From Candidatus Hydrogenedentota bacterium (lineage in GTDB: Bacteria; Hydrogenedentota; Hydrogenedentia; Hydrogenedentales; SLHB01), in NCBI GenBank assembly GCA_023384315.1, contig JAHDWY010000030.1:1-9620 (forward strand): DNA of 9,620 bases, given 5' to 3'. Under the pieces are notes generated by a model. That model saw only the letters and a list, made by a program, of their open reading frames with translations, ran no database searches and was not told where the DNA came from. This document shows positions 5,651-9,620 of this stretch, in pieces (position 1 is the stretch's first letter; each line of letters starts with the position of its first letter). Position numbers and translations under genes: made by a program.

Positions 5651-6763
5651 CTCCACCTGCAAACGGAACCATCGGATGCAGGCGACGCAGTCTTCCACGC
5701 ACCAGAAGGCGACGAAGATCGCGCCATCGGAGATCTGCACGCACTGAGGAAATCCAAACCGGAGCGTGCGCATTTCTTCCAGCTTGTTCGTGGAGTCTTT
5801 CCCATACAGCGCCCGATCGGCGCCCCACAACGGCGCATCGGCGAGAGGCTTCCACGTTTTGCCCTCGAATTGCGCGAAATGCGCCCAGAGGCCTCGTTGG
5901 TCGAAGCGCCGGTAGACAAACAGGACGCGATTGTCCGGCAACGCCAGCGGTGTACACGTTTCGCCATTCAAGGGAGCAACCGAGGGAAGGCTGTAGGAAA
6001 AGCAGTCATCCGAGGAAAACGCATAGCGGTTGGGCAGGCTCTTCGCGTTCGTATAATCGTGCGCCCAACACACCGCCAGCCACCGCCCATCGCTGAGCCG
6101 CGTCTGTTTCTGTTCCCAACTCGTGACGTGTCGGTCCCACTGATTGAATACGTCCACGCACCGATTCCACGTCCGTCCGCGGTCGTCGGAGATCAGCGTG
6201 ACGGCTTTCATCCCGTGCGGGCAGTTCCCGTCCCAGTCCTTCCAGAGCGAGGTCGGCAACATCCAGCGCGTGTCGCTCACTTCGAGGATTGGCGAGCAGA
6301 TCTCAAACACCGACCAGTCGATCGGAGGGTTAATGAAGCGCGGCGCCGACCAAGTGTGGCCGCCATCCGTCGACTCGATGATTGCGAACCTCGTGTCGAC
6401 ATACCCTTCCGTGACCGGATTCGCCAAACCTTCGTCCCGACGCGAGCGGTCACACAACAGAACGACGGCGACGAGGGTGCCGTCCTTGAGACGGCTCATG
6501 CGGCCAAGTGTAGAAACTGGTTTCTCGCCGGATTCCGGTTCAAATACTACAACTGGCTCCGACCACGACGCGCCGCCATCCGTAGAGCGCGACAGGTGCA
6601 ATCGCACATCGATGTTTTCCATGGCGCTACCGAGTTCGAAGGCAGCCAGAAGTTCCCGATTTGGCAGTTCCACTACAGACGGGAAATAAGCCTGGCGCGG
6701 TCGAACGTTTGGCGCAGGATTTCGAAAGACAAGCCCAGTTGTTTCCACCGTGATACTCGGCAC
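5645..6763 (-). CDS. Asp-box (BNR) beta-propeller protein, sialidase superfamily
   Basis: 372 residues. Three clear Asp boxes (S-x-D-x-G-x-x-W) are seen: STDGGASW (60-67), STDGGHTW (131-138) and SDDRGRTW (192-199), with a degenerate fourth at 250-257. Strand motifs of the type 'P-x-V-x-L-x-x-x-x-L-L-A' recur (29-40, 339-352), as in a six-bladed sialidase-like propeller. Sialidases cleave terminal sialic acids, but the N-terminal F/Y-R-I-P motif carrying the first catalytic arginine is replaced by AYFPSV (25-30), so true sialidase activity is doubtful. The GTG at 6761-6763 is chosen because GGAGGGG lies five bases upstream. A longer frame from a GTG at 6868 has no ribosome-binding site and only a poor signal-like segment. 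With the chosen start there is no signal peptide and the protein should be cytosolic. Convergent with the symporter; last codon and stop come from the palindromic element. Confidence 0.87.
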   Translation of the reverse strand: MPSITVETTGLVFRNPAPNVRPRQAYFPSVVELPNRELLAAFELGSAMENIDVRLHLSRSTDGGASWSEPVVVFEPESGEKPVSTLGRMSRLKDGTLVAVVLLCDRSRRDEGLANPVTEGYVDTRFAIIESTDGGHTWSAPRFINPPIDWSVFEICSPILEVSDTRWMLPTSLWKDWDGNCPHGMKAVTLISDDRGRTWNRCVDVFNQWDRHVTSWEQKQTRLSDGRWLAVCWAHDYTNAKSLPNRYAFSSDDCFSYSLPSVAPLNGETCTPLALPDNRVLFVYRRFDQRGLWAHFAQFEGKTWKPLADAPLWGADRALYGKDSTNKLEEMRTLRFGFPQCVQISDGAIFVAFWCVEDCVACIRWFRLQVEM

Positions 6764-7047
6764 AATATCCCCTCCATCACAAAATCTCTCGCATCCGAGC
6801 GAACCGCACAACTTCAATGCTATCAACAGTACATGATGGATAATTTTCGCACAATTGCATTCTTGCACGATTTCAGGATAACCACTTCTCCGCCACTTTT
6901 CTCCGACAGATGGTACAATTCCGGCGATCTCCTCCGGGATGGGGAAATCGGCGCTCTGTCTGAGCGCGCCGGATGGAGTGCTTGGGACTGGTGGTCATAC
7001 GATGCTGGCGACCGTGCTTTTGCCCTACGATGAGGAGTGGCAAATTT
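6764..7047. other. Divergent intergenic region between Asp-box gene and FG-GAP gene
   Basis: 284 nt, noticeably richer in A/T than the genes. It holds the extended -10 promoter at 6911-6919 for the rightward gene. A weak leftward candidate (TTGTGC at 6849-6854, 17-nt spacer, TACTGT at 6826-6831) could serve the Asp-box gene but matches the consensus at only half its positions. No RNA gene or protein-like frame was seen. Confidence 0.5.
6911..6919 (+). promoter_or_regulatory. Extended -10 promoter for the FG-GAP protein gene
   Basis: TGGTACAAT combines the extended TGn element with TACAAT (5 of 6 matches). No -35 hexamer stands out at 16-18 nt, which extended -10 promoters tolerate. Transcription would begin near 6926, giving a leader of about 120 nt before the ATG at 7048. 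Confidence 0.42.
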
Positions 7048-9270
7048 ATGGTCGCACATTCACACAAACCGATCCGCCGCGCTGTGTCCTCCAACTTGCC
7101 GAGTACAACCCTCACCCTCGCGTTGACGTTCATCGCCGCCACCGCTGCGTCAGCCGCACCAGGCGAGGTGCTCTACGAGCAGAAGATCAGCAGCCTCCAT
7201 GGCAACTTTACCGGAGCCCTGGATTCGAGCGATCAGTTCGGCTATTCGGTCTGCGCCATGGGCGACCTCGACGGCGACGGCACGTCCGACGTGGCAGTCG
7301 GCACACCCTACGACGATGACGGAGGGACAGACCGTGGCGCGGTCTGGATATTGTTCCTTCAGCCTGACGGCTCGGTGAAGGCGCAGCAGAAGATAAGCGC
7401 CACGGCAGGCAACTTCGGTGGCGCCCTCGACGACAACGACCTCTTTGGCAGCGCGATTGCACCAATTGGAGACCGGAATGGCGACGGTGTCAATGACCTG
7501 GCCGTGGGCGCCATGAACGATGACGATGGCGTGACGGACTTCGGTGCGATCTGGGTTCTGTACTTGAACGCCAACGGCACCGTTAGTTCATATCATAAGA
7601 TCAGTGCCACGTCGGGAGGTTTCAATGCCGCATTGGGCTTCTTTGACAACATAGGCAATTCACTGGCGTCCATCGGCGATCTTGATGGCGACGGCAGCAA
7701 TGAACTCGCGGCCGGCGCCTGGAACGATGATGATGGCGGTACGAATCGCGGAGCCGTTTGGATCCTGTTCTTGAATCCGGACGGCACGCTGAAATCGCAT
7801 CAGAAAATCAGCGATCTCGAAGGCGATTTCGTTCCCTCTCTCGTGAACTTCGATAACTTCGGCACTTCAGTAGCCGGTATTGGCGACCTCGATCTCGACG
7901 GCGTGCCGGATATCGCCGTCGGTGCCATCGGGGATGACGACGGTGGGGCGCTACGCGGCGCCGTCTGGGTACTGTTCCTGGATGCCGACGGTACCGTGAA
8001 AGCGCATCAGAAGATCAGCAACACGCAGGGCGGGTTTGCCGGACCATTGGAAAACACAGACTGGTTCGGATGTTCGGTTGCTGCGATTTCCGATCTCGAC
8101 AACGACGGGATCAGCGATCTGGTCGTCGGCGCTTGCGGAGACGATGACGGCGCAAGCGGGAGCGGCGCGGCGTATCTGATTTTCATGAACGGGGACGGCA
8201 CAGTTCACAACTTTTCCAAGATTAGCGGAACCTTTGGGGGCCTTGTTGGTCCGCTGCAGACGGGCGACCGCTTTGGGAGTGGTGTGTCGCTGCTGGGCGA
8301 CCTGAACGGCGACGGAACGATGGAACTCGCCGTCGGCGCGAGTCTCGACGATTCCGGCGGGCCTGGACGCGGCGCGGTGTGGGTGCTCAGTCTGGAGGGA
8401 GTTGTCGTCAACCAGGATTCGGACGGCGACGGCCTCTTGGACTCGGACGAAACCGATATCTACGGCACGGATCCCAGTATCGCCGACACTGACGGAGACG
8501 GACTTACCGACGGCGAGGAGGTGCTCGTGTACGGTACCAATCCTCTCCTTGAGGACTGCGACGAAGGCGGCATCGCAGACGGGTGGGAAGTGCTGGTTGA
8601 CGGCACAGATCCCCTGAACCCTCTTGACGACATCGTGGACAGCGACGGAGATGGTCTCCTCGACGGCGTAGAAATCACGCTTGCCGCTGGAGGTGATTGC
8701 CCCGATCCGCTGGTATTCGACAGCGACGGAGACGGATTGTCCGACGGTGAGGAGTACCTGACGTGGCAAACCTCGCTTTGCGATCCCGACACCGACGGGG
8801 ATGGCGTGGACGACGGTATCGATCCGACGCCGCTGGTACCGGGCGTACCTCCCGAGTTCATTGAGAAGTTGCTTGATGACGCGGCAAACACCGTGCTTGC
8901 GTTCCCAGTGAACATCGTGGACGCCAAAAACGCTAAAGCGGCACAAGGCCGTCTAGGAGCGATGTCCAATAAGCTCGAGGCTGCCGCCTTGCTTGTCGCG
9001 GCGGGGCAGTATGACGCGGCACGTGAGGAACTCGAAAGTCTCCTGAAGAAACTTGACGGCGCTCCAAACCCGCCGGATTGGATTCTGTCGTCGGATGAGA
9101 AGCAGACGTTGGCATCTGAAATCGAGTTGGCCATCGCGCTACTTAAGTTGCCCCGGTTCGTTGCGAGCATAGATTACGCCTCCGCCTGGAAGGAGGGCGA
9201 CCGGTTCGACGGCAATCGAAACTCGGCCGTCCAGAAGAAACCTAAGAAAAAGAGCAACCAGCGGCGGTAA
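7048..9270 (+). CDS. Secreted FG-GAP (integrin alpha-like) and thrombospondin-3 repeat protein
   Basis: 740 residues. The ATG at 7048 is chosen because GAGGAG lies ten bases upstream and a Sec signal follows: basic n-region, TLTLALTFIAATAASA, cleavage near residue 36. In-frame ATGs at 6973 and 7030 would add Cys/Trp-rich residues or lack a site. Residues 46-455 are six FG-GAP repeats, each 69 residues, built as KIS...FG.S...GDLDGDG..D.AVGA..DDDG...GAVWILFL..DGTVK; the DxDGDG loops should bind Ca2+. Residues 457-595 hold thrombospondin type 3-like repeats (five DxDGDGxxD plus a degenerate DCDEGGIAD). Residues about 603-703 form a helical domain with the pattern 'NKL..A..L..GqYdaA...L..LL.KLDG...PDWI', often seen at the C-termini of secreted bacterial proteins. 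A basic tail (QKKPKKKSNQRR) ends it. Probably a Ca2+-stabilised extracellular adhesion or matrix protein; the partner is unknown. Confidence 0.92.
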   Translation: MVAHSHKPIRRAVSSNLPSTTLTLALTFIAATAASAAPGEVLYEQKISSLHGNFTGALDSSDQFGYSVCAMGDLDGDGTSDVAVGTPYDDDGGTDRGAVWILFLQPDGSVKAQQKISATAGNFGGALDDNDLFGSAIAPIGDRNGDGVNDLAVGAMNDDDGVTDFGAIWVLYLNANGTVSSYHKISATSGGFNAALGFFDNIGNSLASIGDLDGDGSNELAAGAWNDDDGGTNRGAVWILFLNPDGTLKSHQKISDLEGDFVPSLVNFDNFGTSVAGIGDLDLDGVPDIAVGAIGDDDGGALRGAVWVLFLDADGTVKAHQKISNTQGGFAGPLENTDWFGCSVAAISDLDNDGISDLVVGACGDDDGASGSGAAYLIFMNGDGTVHNFSKISGTFGGLVGPLQTGDRFGSGVSLLGDLNGDGTMELAVGASLDDSGGPGRGAVWVLSLEGVVVNQDSDGDGLLDSDETDIYGTDPSIADTDGDGLTDGEEVLVYGTNPLLEDCDEGGIADGWEVLVDGTDPLNPLDDIVDSDGDGLLDGVEITLAAGGDCPDPLVFDSDGDGLSDGEEYLTWQTSLCDPDTDGDGVDDGIDPTPLVPGVPPEFIEKLLDDAANTVLAFPVNIVDAKNAKAAQGRLGAMSNKLEAAALLVAAGQYDAAREELESLLKKLDGAPNPPDWILSSDEKQTLASEIELAIALLKLPRFVASIDYASAWKEGDRFDGNRNSAVQKKPKKKSNQRR
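7183..8412 (+). repeat. Six in-frame 207-nt repeats encoding FG-GAP blades
   Basis: Units begin at 7183, 7390, 7597, 7804, 8011 and 8218, each opening with a KIS codon triplet. The first five are exactly 207 nt with no insertion or deletion; the sixth follows the same register until it runs into the calcium-binding section. Bases differ much more than residues, so the duplications look old and the length is held by structure. Confidence 0.88.
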
Positions 9271-9293
9271 CCGCCTGAACTGGATATCAATTC

Positions 9294-9326
9294 TCCCGAA
9301 CCGAGGGCCATGCCTTCGGTTCGGGA
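9294..9326 (+). terminator. Long hairpin after the FG-GAP gene, probable terminator
   Basis: Arms 9294-9307 and 9313-9326 pair over 14 bp with one G-U wobble around the loop CCATG. It begins 23 nt past the stop codon. There is no U-run after it, so it may be a weak or factor-assisted terminator or an mRNA 3'-end protector rather than a classical intrinsic terminator. Confidence 0.55.
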
Positions 9327-9575
9327 ATCCATGTTCCGCTGCCAAGCCTATCCCGCCAGGAAGCGCACGAACGGCCCCTTAGCGTTCAGACGCCATGCCT
9401 GAGGCGTCTCCTCTTCATCGCAATAAGCCTGTGCTCTGCCCGGCCGTCACTCGCGTTGCGCAGGCCAAAGCCACGTGCTAGCATGTCCGTCCACCCATTG
9501 GGTTGCTCGAAGCGGCGAGGGTGCCTCCCGCATTGGCCGTTCTATGCCACGCGAGACGCACCGTGGAAGGGGAAC
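9327..9575. other. Intergenic region before the right-edge gene
   Basis: 249 nt without a supported gene (305 nt with the preceding hairpin). It contains a second small hairpin (AGACGCC at 9388-9394 pairing with GGCGTCT at 9403-9409) and the promoter candidate at 9456-9484. A 28-codon frame opening near 9395 has no ribosome-binding site and is not considered real. Confidence 0.5.
9456..9484 (+). promoter_or_regulatory. Possible promoter for the right-edge gene
   Basis: TTGCGC (9456-9461), a 17-nt spacer ending in TGC, then TAGCAT (9479-9484). The hexamers match the consensus at 3 and 4 of 6 positions, and TGC supplies an extended -10. The predicted start near 9491 is about 85 nt before the ATG. 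Weak evidence. Confidence 0.3.
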
Positions 9576-9620
9576 ATGGAACAATTCGGCGACATCTTTC
9601 AACACACCAATTTCACGGGG
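9576..9620 (+). CDS. Start of an unidentified gene, cut by the window edge
   Basis: Fifteen codons, MEQFGDIFQHTNFTG, after GGAAGGGG with a three-base gap to the ATG, so initiation here is credible. An in-frame ATG at 9483 would add 31 residues but has no ribosome-binding site and overlaps the promoter candidate. Too short to identify. The pattern 'hydrophobic start ... QxTxF' reminds me of the N-termini of beta subunits of sodium-pumping decarboxylases (OadB/GcdB type), a low-confidence impression only. It follows the FG-GAP gene on the same strand but is separated by hairpins and 305 nt, so it is probably transcribed separately. Confidence 0.6.
   Translation, partial: MEQFGDIFQHTNFTG

Noticed and set aside
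4481..6763. Sialic acid uptake and cleavage cluster
   Set aside because: The symporter is not assignable to a substrate, the propeller lacks the FRIP arginine, and no nanA/nanK/nanE-type gene is in the window.
5609..7033. Long open frame (474 codons) on the plus strand
   Set aside because: It lies opposite the Asp-box protein gene, is rich in Arg/Pro/His as antisense frames of GC-rich genes are, and has no ribosome-binding site or recognisable motif.
7183..8412. CRISPR or satellite array
   Set aside because: The periodicity is a 207-nt in-frame protein repeat with diverged bases, not short identical repeats with spacers.
7951..8946. 331-codon open frame on the minus strand inside the FG-GAP gene
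   Set aside because: Antisense shadow of the Asp/Gly-rich repeats; the repeated composition mirrors the 207-nt units and there is no start signal.
9395..9481. 28-codon open frame after the FG-GAP gene
   Set aside because: No ribosome-binding site, starts inside a hairpin, and has no protein-like features.

Overview
The window is about 60% G+C by eye and reads as bacterial chromosome. It has six complete genes and two cut by the window edges. The mix is two sodium/solute symporters, a Tat-signalled DegT-type aminotransferase, a lipoprotein TIM-barrel isomerase homologue, an Asp-box (BNR) propeller protein and a secreted FG-GAP/thrombospondin-3 protein, plus a palindromic repeat whose translation gives the 'AQASPPA / GEDACAT' peptides. 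I associate that mix with the PVC group and Candidatus Hydrogenedentes-like environmental genomes. The assignment is an inference from style; no marker gene is present.

Left block (1-2800, minus strand): a probable three-gene operon transcribed leftwards from a good promoter at 2770-2798. The order is Tat-signal PLP aminotransferase (1385-2710), TIM-barrel lipoprotein (465-1319), then the N-terminal third of a sodium/solute symporter (448 to beyond base 1). The 65-nt first junction carries a GC hairpin and a ten-G tract just before the lipoprotein start. The second junction is only 16 nt. Two exported sugar-enzyme-like proteins followed by a transporter suggest processing outside the cytoplasm followed by uptake; the substrate cannot be read from the sequence.

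Middle (2880-5650): a solitary exported coiled-coil protein of unknown function (2973-3683, minus) ends in a textbook intrinsic terminator. A 389-nt intergenic stretch with a perfect 18-bp palindrome follows. Then comes a complete sodium/solute symporter (4073-5578, plus), which runs convergently into an Asp-box propeller protein (5645-6763, minus). The 66-nt junction is filled by a REP/BIME-like double palindrome. Its outer ends supply the last Met codon and the stop codon of both genes.

Right block (6764-9620): a divergent intergenic region with an extended -10 promoter leads to a 740-residue secreted protein. It consists of six FG-GAP repeats of 69 residues, a thrombospondin type 3-like calcium-binding section, a helical C-terminal domain and a lysine-rich tail. 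After a long hairpin and a second intergenic region, the first 15 codons of another gene enter the window at 9576.

No RNA gene, CRISPR array, transposase or phage gene was seen. The most unusual points are the stop-codon-supplying palindromic element, the apparent export of a PLP aminotransferase together with a TIM-barrel lipoprotein, and the ten-G tract in that lipoprotein's ribosome-binding region.
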